Part shown: piece by piece, positions 52,011 through 60,163 of the stretch
How positions within the stretch are numbered: position 1 is the first letter of the stretch
Layout of the letters: each line of letters starts with the position of its first letter
Source of the DNA: Afipia sp. P52-10
GTDB taxonomy: Bacteria; Pseudomonadota; Alphaproteobacteria; Rhizobiales; Xanthobacteraceae
DNA: 64,000 nt
Direction: 5' to 3'
NCBI RefSeq assembly: GCF_000516555.1
Contig: NZ_AZSJ01000003.1
Coordinates: forward strand, 2,226,663-2,290,662
The notes under the pieces: model-generated
What the model was told of the DNA's origin: nothing
Databases searched by the model: none
What the model saw: the letters and a program-made list of their open reading frames with translations, nothing else
Translations under genes and position numbers: made by a program

Positions 52011-52925
52011 ATGATCTCACGGCGTCATTTCCTGCGTTTCGTCGCCAGCCTCGGCGCGTTCGGGGCTGCCACCACGGCCTATGGTTTCGGTGGCGAGCCG
52101 CTGCTACGCCTGCAGGTTGCGCGCTATGATATCGATCCCTCACAGTGGCCGAAGGGTCTCCGCCTCAGGATCGCAGCGATCGCCGACCTGCATGCCTGCG
52201 ATCCATGGATGTCGCTGGAGCGGATCCAGTCGATCGTCGCGCGCACCAACGCGCTACAGGCGGACATCATCGTATTGCTCGGCGATTACGTTACCGGCAT
52301 GCGCCTTGCGATGCGCGACATTCCCGCCGCCGAATGGGCTTCGTTGCTCGGAGGCTTGAAGGCGCCGCTTGGCGTGCATGCCGTGCTCGGCAATCACGAC
52401 TGGTGGGAGGATCGGACCGTTCAACGCGAGGGCAAGGGCGTGCCATTTGCCCGTCGTGCGCTGGAGCGCGTCGGCATCCCGGTCTACGAGAATGACGCGG
52501 TGCGCCTAAGCAAGGACGGCCATCCGTTCTGGATCGCCGGGCTTGGCGATCAACTCGCCTATCTTCCCGCACGGCGATTTCGTTCGGTGCCGCGCATCGG
52601 CGTCGATGATCTTGCGGCGGCGCTCGGGCAAGTGACCGACGATGCGCCGGTGATCCTGCTGGCGCATGAGCCGGACGTGATCATGCGGGTGCCGAAGCGA
52701 GTGTCGCTGACGCTGTCGGGGCACACCCATGGCGGCCAGGTGCGGCTGTTCGGATGGGCGCCGGTGGTGCCCTCGCGCTATGGCAACAGGTTCGCTTATG
52801 GTTATGTGCGTGAGCCGAGCGATCTTGTGGTGTCCGGCGGGCTCGGTTGCAGCATCATGCCGTTCCGGCTTGGCATGCCGCCGGAAATCGTGCTGGTGAC
52901 GCTGGGCGGACAAGTGGCCGCCTGA
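52011..52925 (+). CDS. Exported metallophosphoesterase (Tat substrate)
   Basis: A 304-residue calcineurin-like phosphoesterase. The N terminus has the twin-arginine signal ISRRHFLRFVASLGAFGAATTAYG. The two-metal site motifs are IADLHACDPW (DxH), VLLGDYVTG (GD), AVLGNHDWWED (GNHD), LLAHEPDV and LSGHTHGGQVRL. These resemble UDP-2,3-diacylglucosamine-pyrophosphatase-like or YkuE-type enzymes, for which lipid A or phospholipid substrates are known. Located in the ruv-ybgC interval, same strand. Confidence 0.9.
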   Translation: MISRRHFLRFVASLGAFGAATTAYGFGGEPLLRLQVARYDIDPSQWPKGLRLRIAAIADLHACDPWMSLERIQSIVARTNALQADIIVLLGDYVTGMRLAMRDIPAAEWASLLGGLKAPLGVHAVLGNHDWWEDRTVQREGKGVPFARRALERVGIPVYENDAVRLSKDGHPFWIAGLGDQLAYLPARRFRSVPRIGVDDLAAALGQVTDDAPVILLAHEPDVIMRVPKRVSLTLSGHTHGGQVRLFGWAPVVPSRYGNRFAYGYVREPSDLVVSGGLGCSIMPFRLGMPPEIVLVTLGGQVAA

Positions 52926-52947
52926 GATTCGAGCAGGCGAGGGCGCA

Positions 52948-53397
52948 GTGGCAATCAACAGTCTGGACGGTGCGATCGGCGACGGCCGGCATGTGATGCA
53001 GGTGCGTGTCTATTACGAGGACACGGACTTCTCCGGCATCGTCTATCACGCGAATTATCTCCGCTTCATGGAGCGCGGCCGCACCAATTATCTCCGCCTG
53101 CTCGGCGCCGACCAGCGTGCGCTGTTCGCCGAGGCCGAGAGCGAGGCGCCGGGCTTTGCGTTCGTCGTGCGCGCCATGCAGATCGATTACCTGAAACCGG
53201 CGAAGATGGACGATGTGCTCGACGTCGTCACTTGGCCGATCGAGGTGAAGGGTGCCTCGATCCTGCTCGCGCAGGAGGTGCGCCGCGGCGGAGACTTGCT
53301 GGTGGAAGCGAAAGTCCGGGTCGCCTTCGTATCGGGCGGCCGGGCACGGCCGATCCCGAAGCCGTTGCGGATCGCTATGAAGGCGGACCTGGCTTGA
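52948..53397 (+). CDS. ybgC: Tol-Pal-associated acyl-CoA thioesterase YbgC
   Basis: A 149-residue hot-dog-fold thioesterase. VRVYYEDTDFSGIVYHANYLRFMERGRTNYLRLLG is the YbgC signature with the active-site Asp in EDTDFSG; FVVRAMQIDYLKPAKMDDVLDVVT and RVAFVSGGRARPIPKPL follow. In most proteobacteria ybgC precedes tolQRAB-pal; here a 4.6-kb block separates it from tolQ. It probably acts on short acyl-CoA or acyl-ACP in phospholipid metabolism. Confidence 0.94.
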   Translation: MAINSLDGAIGDGRHVMQVRVYYEDTDFSGIVYHANYLRFMERGRTNYLRLLGADQRALFAEAESEAPGFAFVVRAMQIDYLKPAKMDDVLDVVTWPIEVKGASILLAQEVRRGGDLLVEAKVRVAFVSGGRARPIPKPLRIAMKADLA

Positions 53398-53421
53398 GGA
53401 TCCAGCAAGCGGCTTGACTCT

Positions 53422-53461
53422 CTGTACTGATCGGTACAGTCTGATTGTATCGAATGGTACA
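53422..53461 (+). promoter_or_regulatory. Two palindromic operator-like sites before the DUF1348 gene
   Basis: Site 1 (53422-53439) is CTGTAC-N6-GTACAG. Site 2 (53446-53461) is TGTATCGAATGGTACA, again TGTA-type arms around eight bases. TTGACT (53414-53419) just before them is a plausible -35, so the sites overlap the promoter. A TetR-type protein, perhaps the one at 54028, could bind them. Confidence 0.6.
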
Positions 53462-53474
53462 GTCAGAGGAATCG

Positions 53475-53945
53475 ATGATGTCGCGTCCGCCATTGCCGCC
53501 GTTCACGCGCGAAACTGCACTGCAGAAGGTCCGCATGGCTGAGGACGCGTGGAATTCGCGCGATCCCGCGCGGGTGGCGCTGGCGTATACGGAGGACAGC
53601 CGGTGGCGCAACCGAGCCGAGTTCTTCAACGGCCGCGCGGCGATCGTCGACTTCCTCACCCGCAAGTGGGCGAAAGAGCGCGACTATCGCCTGGTCAAGG
53701 ATCTCTGGGCCTTCCATGACAACCGCATTGCGGTGCGCTTTCAGTACGAGTGGCATGACGACGCCGGCGTCTGGCATCGCTCCTACGGCAACGAGCAATG
53801 GGAGTTCGACCCGCAAGGATTGATGCGGCGGCGCGAGGCCAGCATCAATGACGTGGCGATCAAGGAAGGCGAGCGCCGCTTCCTGTGGCCTGCGCCAGGA
53901 CCGCGGCCCCAGGAGGTTGCGGGTCTTGGCGACACTCCGTTCTAG
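53475..53945 (+). CDS. DUF1348/SnoaL-like (NTF2-fold) protein
   Basis: A 156-residue protein of the nuclear-transport-factor-2 fold. The DUF1348 family stretch reads [92 protein letters not shown]. Relatives are small catalytic or binding proteins of unknown reaction. The ATG at 53475 is preceded by GAGGAAT and two operator-like palindromes, and a TetR gene follows 83 bases on, a pairing consistent with repressor-controlled expression. Confidence 0.88.
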   Translation: MMSRPPLPPFTRETALQKVRMAEDAWNSRDPARVALAYTEDSRWRNRAEFFNGRAAIVDFLTRKWAKERDYRLVKDLWAFHDNRIAVRFQYEWHDDAGVWHRSYGNEQWEFDPQGLMRRREASINDVAIKEGERRFLWPAPGPRPQEVAGLGDTPF

Positions 53946-54027
53946 GTCGTTGCCGTGCGAGGCGGGGCCTTCGAATGATGAAGACGCGCGCGTCGAAGCG
54001 GGATCGAGAAGGCGTCCCAAGCCAGGG

Positions 54028-54606
54028 ATGATCAAGGCGGCCATGAGGACGACGATGACCGAGCGCGCGGAGCTGTTGCCCGTTCTGGCGGAGGTGTTTC
54101 GCGCCCACGGTTACGAAGGGGCCTCGCTGGCGCTGATGACGGCTGCGACCGAACTCGGCAAAGGCAGCCTTTATCACTTCTTCCCCGGCGGCAAAGAGCA
54201 GATGGCGGCGGAGGTCCTGGCCGACATCGACCGTTTGTTCAATGAGACTGTCTACGAGCCATTGCGTCAGACGAACGATCCGATGCAGGGCATTGCCGGT
54301 ATGTTCGCGGCGGTGGATCGTTACTTCCAGTCGGGCCGCCGCGTGTGCTTGGTCGGTGTCGTGGCGCTCGGCGCCGCCCGCGATGCATTCGGCGAGCAGG
54401 TGAAGACTTACTTTGCCGGCTGGATTGATGCGCTTGCAGCAGCGTTGAGGCGTTCCGGCATCGAGAAGGGCGTGGCGCGCCGGCAGGCCGAGCAGGTGGT
54501 GCTGGAGATTCAGGGCGCGCTGGTGCTGGCGCGGGCGCTCGACGATCCGAAGGTCTTTTCGCGCGCGCTGGATCAGGCGAAGCTGCGATTGAATATGAAG
54601 CGGTAG
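54028..54606 (+). CDS. TetR/AcrR family transcriptional regulator (1)
   Basis: A 192-residue repressor-type protein. Its N-terminal helix-turn-helix reads RAELLPVLAEVFRAHGYEGASLALMTAATELGKGSLYHFFPGGKEQMAAEVL, the TetR_N pattern with the YHFF recognition end. The rest is an alpha-helical ligand-binding domain (TetR_C group with LVGVVALGAARDAFGEQV). The ATG at 54028 gives a natural length; ATGs at 54043 and 54055 are alternatives. Same strand as and downstream of the DUF1348 gene, so it may regulate it. Ligand unknown. Confidence 0.87.
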   Translation: MIKAAMRTTMTERAELLPVLAEVFRAHGYEGASLALMTAATELGKGSLYHFFPGGKEQMAAEVLADIDRLFNETVYEPLRQTNDPMQGIAGMFAAVDRYFQSGRRVCLVGVVALGAARDAFGEQVKTYFAGWIDALAAALRRSGIEKGVARRQAEQVVLEIQGALVLARALDDPKVFSRALDQAKLRLNMKR

Positions 54607-54668
54607 AAGGAACAGCGGCGATATCCTGGGGACATCGCCGCTACAGCAAATGGAACGTTCGAGAGCGC

Positions 54669-55310
54669 CTATGCGGCCTTGTGCCGGGCGAGTTCGGCTT
54701 TGTAGAGCGTAAACTCCTCCGCAGCCGCCTTCTGCACGCTGGGACGCAGCTTGATGCGCTGAACATAAGCTGCGATCGCGGGCCATTTCGACAGGTCGAG
54801 TGCCGGGATAGCCTGGGTCCAGTTCAAGACGGTGAACAGGTACGCATCGGCGACGCTGAAATGGTCGAGCAGGAACCTACGTCCTTCGAGATGGCCGTTG
54901 ACGTAGTCAAGGCGCGAAAGGTTCTTCTGCAGCACATAGGCTTTCGCCTCCGAAGGCGCCGTCGGATCGAGCAGGGTGACGAACAGACCCTTGTGCAGTT
55001 CGGTGCCGATGAAGCAGAGCCACTGCTGCAGGCGGGACCGCTCCATGCCGGGCTTGGCCGCGATCTGCGCATCGGGGAAGCGTTCGGCGACATATTGCAG
55101 AATCGCGGCGTTCTCGGTGAGGACGACACCGTCGTCGGTGCGCAGCGTCGGCACCAGGCCAAGCGGGTTGATGGCGCGAAAATCGGAATTGTCCTGCAGG
55201 ACGCGCTTATTCTTGGGATCGACTTCGAGGAAACTGGCATCGGCGTTCGCTTCGTAAAGCGCGATCCGGGTTGCCATCGAGCAGGCCAGCGGCGAAAAAT
55301 ACAGGTCCAT
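54669..55310 (-). CDS. Glutathione S-transferase family protein
   Basis: A 213-residue GST. The N-terminal thioredoxin-like domain reads MDLYFSPLACSMATRIALYEANADASFLEVDPKNKRV with Ser or Cys at the usual catalytic place (SPLACS). Then NPLGLVPTLRTDDGVVLTENAAILQYVAERFP carries the cis-Pro (VP) and the glutathione-binding TENAAI. The C-terminal domain is helical (FSVADAYLFTVLNWT). It is of the beta class (GstB-like). Divergent from TetR gene 2, with a long inverted repeat between them. Confidence 0.9.
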   Translation of the reverse strand: MDLYFSPLACSMATRIALYEANADASFLEVDPKNKRVLQDNSDFRAINPLGLVPTLRTDDGVVLTENAAILQYVAERFPDAQIAAKPGMERSRLQQWLCFIGTELHKGLFVTLLDPTAPSEAKAYVLQKNLSRLDYVNGHLEGRRFLLDHFSVADAYLFTVLNWTQAIPALDLSKWPAIAAYVQRIKLRPSVQKAAAEEFTLYKAELARHKAA

Positions 55311-55356
55311 GAGTGCTCTCCCTGAGGCATCGGCGGATGCTGCCGGCATCCGTTGA

Positions 55357-55420
55357 TTTTTGTACCGTTCCGCATAAATTAGGTGCGGTCAAGGATTAAT
55401 TTGCGAAATGGTACAAAAAA
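55357..55420. promoter_or_regulatory. Inverted repeat in the GST-TetR divergent gap, overlapping the TetR start
   Basis: The left arm (55357-55381) and right arm (55397-55420) match as TTTTTGTACC, one base, TT, one base, CGCA, then AATTA, with an insertion of two bases. The right arm covers the ATG at 55408 of the TetR gene. It contains the GGTACA half-site also seen before the DUF1348 gene. Probable binding site for a repressor controlling both divergent genes. Confidence 0.6.
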
Positions 55421-56124
55421 GAACAGGCTCAGATCAAGCTCGCGCCGGCAAGGGCCGCGCGGCGAAGCCGCTGCCATCCGCTGCCGATCCCGCGAAAGCC
55501 GCCAAGGCGGAGCCGCTAGCAGCGAAGCGGCGCGGGCGGCCGCGCGCCTACCAGCCGGAGGTGGCGCTGGAGCGCGCCATGGACGTGTTCTGGACGGAAG
55601 GGTTTTCGGCCACCTCGCTCGACGCGTTGAGTGCGGCCACCGGTATGAATCGGCCGAGCCTCTATGGCGCATTCGGCGACAAGCGCGACATCTATCTGAA
55701 AGCCTATGCGCACTATCGCGATCGCGCGCGGACGCGGATGGCGGAGGCGATCGCATCGAACCTGCCCCTCCGCGCGCTGCTGAAGCGCATGTACGACATC
55801 GCGCTCGATATGTATCTCTCGGGCAAGGACGGCCCGCGTGGCTGCCTGACGGTGATGACCGCCACGTCGGAAGCAGCGTTCGATCCGGAGATTCGTGCGG
55901 TTGCGGCGAGCGGCATGGCCGAACTGGATCAGGCCTTTGTGCGAATCCTGAGCGGCGCCCGCGCGCGCGGCGAGTTGCCGAAGACGGCCGATCCCGAGGC
56001 GCTCGGCCGGATCGCTTCCGCCGTGATCCATACGCTCGCGGTGCGGGCGCGTGCCGGGGTGCCGAAGGCCGAGCTGGAGGCGATCATCGCGGGCGCGCTG
56101 ACTTTAATTTGCGGGCCCGAATAG
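55408..56124 (+). CDS. TetR/AcrR family transcriptional regulator (2)
   Basis: A 238-residue TetR regulator with a basic, Ala/Lys-rich N-terminal tail of about 45 residues. The helix-turn-helix reads ALERAMDVFWTEGFSATSLDALSAATGMNRPSLYGAFGDKRDIYLKAY, and a C-terminal TetR_C domain (GPRGCLTVMTATSEAAFDPEIRAVAASGMAELDQAF) follows. This type, with the GMNRPSLYGAFGDK end, is common next to oxidoreductase and GST genes. The start codon lies inside a large inverted repeat, which suggests self-repression. Divergent from the GST gene. Confidence 0.88.
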   Translation: MVQKRTGSDQARAGKGRAAKPLPSAADPAKAAKAEPLAAKRRGRPRAYQPEVALERAMDVFWTEGFSATSLDALSAATGMNRPSLYGAFGDKRDIYLKAYAHYRDRARTRMAEAIASNLPLRALLKRMYDIALDMYLSGKDGPRGCLTVMTATSEAAFDPEIRAVAASGMAELDQAFVRILSGARARGELPKTADPEALGRIASAVIHTLAVRARAGVPKAELEAIIAGALTLICGPE

Positions 56125-56195
56125 GCTTTTCAGCCGGCATGCTTCCCGAAATCGTTCAGTGACGTTTCACCCGGATTAATGTAATAGCCTTTCAC

Positions 56196-56858
56196 ATGAA
56201 CTGGCGCAGAGACCGCGGCCGCAGCGAGCGCGGGTACCATCACGGCAATCTGAAAGAGGCGCTGTTGCAGGCGGCGCTCGATCTGATTGCGGAGAAAGGT
56301 CCTGCGGGCTTTACGTTCGCCGAAGCGGCGCGCTCTGCCGGTGTCAGTCCGGCGGCGCCCTATCGTCACTTCCGCGATCGCGACGAACTGCTCTCCAGTA
56401 TTGCCCAGCGCGGTTTCGAGCAGTTCGAGGCGCTGCTGAGCGCTGCGTGGGACGATGGCCGCCCCGATACGCCGACGGCGTTCGAGCGGCTTGGCAAAGC
56501 GTATCTGAAGTTCGCGCGCGACGAGCCCGCGTCCTATTCGGCGATGTTCGAGTCAGGTCTACCGATCGACAACTATCCGGCATTGAACGCTGCGAGCGAA
56601 CGTGCCTTCACCGTCATTCGCGCCGCGGCCGAACGACTGGCTGCACTGACGCCGCCGGGTGTGTCGCGGCCGCCGGCGATGATGATGGCGCTGCACATCT
56701 GGTCGCTGTCGCACGGCATCGCCTCGCTGTTCGCGCGCGGTGACGGCGCCCGCCGCAAGCTGCCGATGTCGCCGGACGATCTGCTGGAAGCGGGTGTGCT
56801 GATCTATCTGCGAGGCCTCGGTCTCGCCGCCGATCCCGACGCCGGCCAGGCCAAATAG
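56196..56858 (+). CDS. TetR/AcrR family transcriptional regulator (3), WHG-domain type
   Basis: A 220-residue TetR regulator. The DNA-binding part is SERGYHHGNLKEALLQAALDLIAEKGPAGFTFAEAARSAGVSPAAPYRHFRDRDELLSSIAQRG, the GYHHGNL beginning being usual for this subgroup. The C-terminal domain carries the WHG-like stretch (MALHIWSLSHGIASLFA). It lies 155 bases upstream of the DUF2852 gene on the same strand, whose promoter contains a TGTAA-type palindrome fit for such a dimer. It may regulate that gene. Confidence 0.88.
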   Translation: MNWRRDRGRSERGYHHGNLKEALLQAALDLIAEKGPAGFTFAEAARSAGVSPAAPYRHFRDRDELLSSIAQRGFEQFEALLSAAWDDGRPDTPTAFERLGKAYLKFARDEPASYSAMFESGLPIDNYPALNAASERAFTVIRAAAERLAALTPPGVSRPPAMMMALHIWSLSHGIASLFARGDGARRKLPMSPDDLLEAGVLIYLRGLGLAADPDAGQAK

Positions 56859-56933
56859 GTTGCGGCAAGACATCGCCGGGTTCCGGCGAAACACGGTTGA
56901 AACACTTCTCACGGGTTTGTGGTGAGCGCTCGC

Positions 56934-56979
56934 TTGACTTCCCAAGTGGATCGGCTATCTATGTAAATGTTATTTACAT
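56934..56979 (+). promoter_or_regulatory. Promoter and overlapping palindromic operator of the DUF2852 gene
   Basis: TTGACT (56934-56939), 16 bases, TATCTA (56956-56961). Directly after it comes TGTAAAT-GTT-ATTTACA (56962-56978), a perfect palindrome with three-base centre, in the place where a repressor would block initiation. The ATG of the target is at 57014, GAGAGGA being the ribosome site. Confidence 0.7.
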
Positions 56980-57013
56980 TCACGGTGGCGCAGCTACCTA
57001 CGGGAGAGGATCA

Positions 57014-57493
57014 ATGTCCAATACCGCAGACAGCGAACGGTGGGGTCGTCCTGCCTGGGCCGAAACTCCGAGCTTCTGGGAGACGCCCTCACATCCGGGC
57101 TGGATCGCTCTCATGATCCTCGGCTTCGTGTTCTGGTGGCCGATCGGCCTCGCAATTCTGGCCTACATCATATGGGGACGAAAAATGGGATGCGGACGTG
57201 ACGGTCACGGCATGAGCCGGTGGCAGAACAAGATGGAGCGGATGCAGTACAAGATGGAGCGCATGCGCTCGCGGATGGAGGGCCGTTATTACGCGCCGTC
57301 CAGCGGCAACCGCGCCTTCGACGAGTACCGCGCTGAGACGCTGAAGCGTCTCGAGGACGAGCAGGCCGAATTCAAGGGCTTCCTTGATCGCCTGCGCCAC
57401 GCGAAGGACAAGGCTGAGTTCGACCAGTTCATGGCCGAGCGCCGCCAGCGCCCGACGCCGCCGCCGACGGTCGATAACCCGCCGCAGGGCTGA
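57014..57493 (+). CDS. DUF2852 family membrane protein
   Basis: A 159-residue protein with one strong membrane helix (WIALMILGFVFWWPIGLAILAYIIW) after a hydrophilic start. A Met- and Arg-rich coiled segment (SRWQNKMERMQYKMERMRSRMEG) and a charged helical tail (FDEYRAETLKRLEDEQAEFKGFLDRLRHAKDKAEFDQFMAERRQ) follow, as in DUF2852 of Rhizobiales. Function unknown; possible membrane-stress protein. Strong regulated promoter before it and a strong terminator after it show a single-gene unit. The longer upstream frame overlaps the promoter and is rejected. Confidence 0.9.
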   Translation: MSNTADSERWGRPAWAETPSFWETPSHPGWIALMILGFVFWWPIGLAILAYIIWGRKMGCGRDGHGMSRWQNKMERMQYKMERMRSRMEGRYYAPSSGNRAFDEYRAETLKRLEDEQAEFKGFLDRLRHAKDKAEFDQFMAERRQRPTPPPTVDNPPQG

Positions 57494-57544
57494 TCCCGCG
57501 CGCCGGACTTCCCGAAACAAGGCTGATGCCCTTCTCAGCCTGCG

Positions 57545-57583
57545 AGCCGCCCGACTGCACCTGCAGTCGGGCGGCTTTGTTTT
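57545..57583 (+). terminator. Strong Rho-independent terminator after the DUF2852 gene
   Basis: The 15-bp perfect stem AGCCGCCCGACTGCA/TGCAGTCGGGCGGCT, two loop bases, then TTGTTTT. The best hairpin in the window; plus strand. Confidence 0.92.
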
Positions 57584-58014
57584 GCGTGAGGCGTGTTCCA
57601 GAAGGTCATTGTCGTCCCTCCGCGAGGCCCGCGCACCAAAGCGGACCAGGCGAGCCCGGCGGCGGTCGTGAAAACCTGTCGGTTCGGTTCCGGTTCCGTG
57701 TTCGTGATTGAAGCTGTTCCACTTTCCGGCGCCTGACATCGGCCCGGTAACCGCACATTAACCAACCTTAGCGTTTGGTTGCGGAGAGCGAGGGGCGGAT
57801 TCAGCCCTAGTTTGGACACGTTGAGCGGGAAAGCATGACGCGGCCTTGGACGGCCTCCCAAGTGACATGAATCCGGCTTCGGCGATTGGGTGCGATCGTA
57901 CTCAAGAGCGTCCGGTTCGTTGGACGATGCGTGCAGGGCCCGTCCGGCGGCGTTCCATCCATGCAGATGCTGTTGAGTTGTTGAAACGGGACACGCGTTA
58001 AGAGGACACGACCG
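57584..58014. other. Non-coding gap before tolQ
   Basis: The 430 bases hold no credible gene. A small hairpin AACCAA-N9-TTGGTT lies at 57760-57780. The tolQ promoter must lie here but I find no clear -35/-10 pair. Confidence 0.5.
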
Positions 58015-58731
58015 ATGAATCCAGCCGACGTTGCGCAATCCGCGCTCCCCGTCGCTGCCAGCGCCGACGTATCGCTGATCGCCTTGTTCTGGCAGGCTCA
58101 CTGGATCGTGAAGGGGGTCATGCTGGGCCTGATCGCCTGTTCGGTCTGGGTTTGGGCGATCGCAATCGACAAGATCTTCATGTATTCGCGCGCGAAGCGT
58201 GCGATGGATCGCTTTGAGCAGGCGTTCTGGTCGGGGCAATCGATCGAAGAACTCTATCGCGCGCTGTCGGCGAAGCCGACGCAGTCGATGGCCGCGCTTT
58301 TTGTCGCAGCGATGCGCGAGTGGAAGCGCTCGTTCGAGAGCCAGTCGCGCTCGTTCGCAGGCCTGCAGATGCGGATCGAGAAGGTAATGGACGTCTCGAT
58401 CGCGCGGGAGGTGGATCGGCTGGAGCGCCGCCTGCTGGTGCTGGCAACGGTCGGCTCCGCGGGCCCGTTCGTCGGTCTGTTCGGAACTGTCTGGGGCATC
58501 ATGACCTCGTTCCAGGCGATTGCCGCATCCAAGAACACGTCGCTGGCGGTGGTCGCTCCGGGTATCGCGGAAGCGCTGTTCGCCACCGCAATCGGCCTTA
58601 TCGCTGCCATCCCGGCGACTATTTTCTATAATAAGTTCACATCCGAGGTGAACCGGCAGGCCCAGCGGCTTGAGGGTTTTGCGGACGAATTTGCGGCGAT
58701 CCTGTCACGCCAGATTGATGAACGCGCCTGA
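58015..58731 (+). CDS. tolQ: Tol-Pal system proton channel TolQ
   Basis: A 238-residue TolQ, one of the proton-motive-force units of the Tol envelope system that pulls the outer membrane in during division. Three helices: LIALFWQAHWIVKGVMLGLIACSVWVWAIAIDKIFM, LATVGSAGPFVGLFGTVWGIMTSFQAIA (channel helix with the G-x-F-x-G-L-F-G-T-V-W-G motif) and AEALFATAIGLIAAIPATIFYN. The start is the ATG at 58015 with AGAGGACACG upstream. First gene of tolQRAB. Confidence 0.95.
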   Translation: MNPADVAQSALPVAASADVSLIALFWQAHWIVKGVMLGLIACSVWVWAIAIDKIFMYSRAKRAMDRFEQAFWSGQSIEELYRALSAKPTQSMAALFVAAMREWKRSFESQSRSFAGLQMRIEKVMDVSIAREVDRLERRLLVLATVGSAGPFVGLFGTVWGIMTSFQAIAASKNTSLAVVAPGIAEALFATAIGLIAAIPATIFYNKFTSEVNRQAQRLEGFADEFAAILSRQIDERA

Positions 58732-58767
58732 TATGATCGGGGGTCGTGCGAAAAAGGTGAGCGCGCC

Positions 58768-59223
58768 ATGGGGATGAGTGCAGCCGGAGCTTCCGGCGGG
58801 GGCGGACGCCGCCGCGGTCGTCGTCGCGCCGCAGTGATGGCGGAAATCAACGTCACGCCGATGGTGGACGTGATGTTGGTGCTGTTGATCATCTTCATGG
58901 TCGCAGCGCCGCTGCTGACCGTGGGCGTGCCGATCGATCTGCCGCAGACCCAGGCCAAGACGCTGGACATCGACAAGGAGCCGCTGACGCTGTCGGTGAA
59001 GGTCGATGGCAAGGTCTTCCTCAATGAAACCGAGATCCAGATTGACGATCTGGTCGCCAAGCTGAAGGCGATCACCGAGGCGCGCGGCGGCATGGACGAG
59101 CGCATCTTCGTGCGCGGCGATCGCAGCGCGAACTACGGCGAGGTGATGAAGGTGATGGGCCGTCTGTCTGCCGCGGGCTTCAAACGCGTCGCGCTGGTGA
59201 CGGAAGTGGAGCAGGGGACTTAA
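58768..59223 (+). CDS. tolR: Tol-Pal system protein TolR
   Basis: A 151-residue ExbD/TolR protein. A Gly/Arg-rich cytoplasmic start (GGGGRRRGRRRAAVMAEINVTP) precedes one membrane helix with the essential Asp (INVTPMVDVMLVLLIIFMVAAP). The periplasmic domain follows (DIDKEPLTLSVKVDGKVFLNETEIQIDDLVAKLKAI). Forms the TolQ-TolR motor. 36 bases from tolQ and 3 bases from tolA. Confidence 0.95.
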   Translation: MGMSAAGASGGGGRRRGRRRAAVMAEINVTPMVDVMLVLLIIFMVAAPLLTVGVPIDLPQTQAKTLDIDKEPLTLSVKVDGKVFLNETEIQIDDLVAKLKAITEARGGMDERIFVRGDRSANYGEVMKVMGRLSAAGFKRVALVTEVEQGT

Positions 59224-59226
59224 GAC

Positions 59227-60147
59227 TTGAGAATCGGCAAGGTCGAAATCGACAAGTCGCTGGCCGCTTCGATCGCCCTGCATGTCGGGGTGCTCGGCTG
59301 GGGACTCGTGTCCTTCTCGACCCGCTCGCTCGACGCGACGCCGCAGGATGCGTTGCCGGTCGATATCATTTCGTCCGAGCAGCTGTCGCAGATCACCAAA
59401 GGTACCAAGACCGGAGTTAAGGAGAACACCAAGACGCTGGTCGAGAAGGTCGCCGAGGCGAAGCCGATCGACGAGCCGGTCGGCAAGATCTCCGAGAAGA
59501 AGGAGATCGTCGCCGCTTCCGAGAAGCCGCCGGAGCCTCCAAAGCCGGTGGAGAAGAAGGTCGAGCCGCCGAAGCCCGAGAAGCCGGTGGAGAAGAAGCC
59601 CGAGCCGAAGCAGGACCCGATCGCCGAAGCCTTGAAGAAGGATCAGGCAAAGAAGCCGGTCGAGAAGAAAGAGACCAAGGTCGAGCCGAAGAAAGAAGAG
59701 AAGCCAAAGAAGGAGCGCACCTTCGATCAGTCGAAGATCGCAGCGCTGCTCGACAAGCGCGATCCGTTGCGGCAAGCGGCGGCGGGCGACGTCATCAATC
59801 CGAACTCGTCGTTCGGCACCGCGTCGGGCAACGCGCAGCGGCTGACGATGAGCTGGGTCGGCGCCCTGCAGGCGCGCATCAAGCAGTGCTGGAACGTGCC
59901 GGCCGGTGTGCGCGATGCGGAGAACATCGAAATCCGCATCTACTTCGAACTGCGCAAGGACGGCACGGTGGCCGGCATTCCGCGATTGCTTGCGGGCCCG
60001 CCGAGCGCGAGCGGTCCGGCGATCGCCGAAAGCGCGATCCGCGCCATCCAGCAGTGCCAGCCCTATTCATTCCTACCGCCGTCGGAGTATGCCGGCGGCT
60101 GGGATCGTCTCGACATCACTTTCAGCTCCAAGGATTTATTCCGGTAA
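59227..60147 (+). CDS. tolA: Tol-Pal system protein TolA
   Basis: A 306-residue protein. It has one N-terminal membrane helix ([20 protein letters not shown]) and a long Lys/Pro/Glu-rich region (roughly residues 60-165) that spans the periplasm, with repeats such as KPVEKK. The C-terminal TolA domain ([37 protein letters not shown]) ends near the [20 protein letters not shown] stretch. It bridges TolQR to Pal and TolB. The start is TTG at 59227, unusual but the only one fitting a short gap after tolR. Typical of rhizobial TolA. Confidence 0.9.
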   Translation: MRIGKVEIDKSLAASIALHVGVLGWGLVSFSTRSLDATPQDALPVDIISSEQLSQITKGTKTGVKENTKTLVEKVAEAKPIDEPVGKISEKKEIVAASEKPPEPPKPVEKKVEPPKPEKPVEKKPEPKQDPIAEALKKDQAKKPVEKKETKVEPKKEEKPKKERTFDQSKIAALLDKRDPLRQAAAGDVINPNSSFGTASGNAQRLTMSWVGALQARIKQCWNVPAGVRDAENIEIRIYFELRKDGTVAGIPRLLAGPPSASGPAIAESAIRAIQQCQPYSFLPPSEYAGGWDRLDITFSSKDLFR

Positions 60148-60163
60148 AGGCCCCGTTTCGATC

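Noticed and set aside
57535..58239. 234-codon minus-strand frame before and inside tolQ
   Set aside because: It overlaps the DUF2852 terminator and tolQ start, has no domain and no ribosome site.
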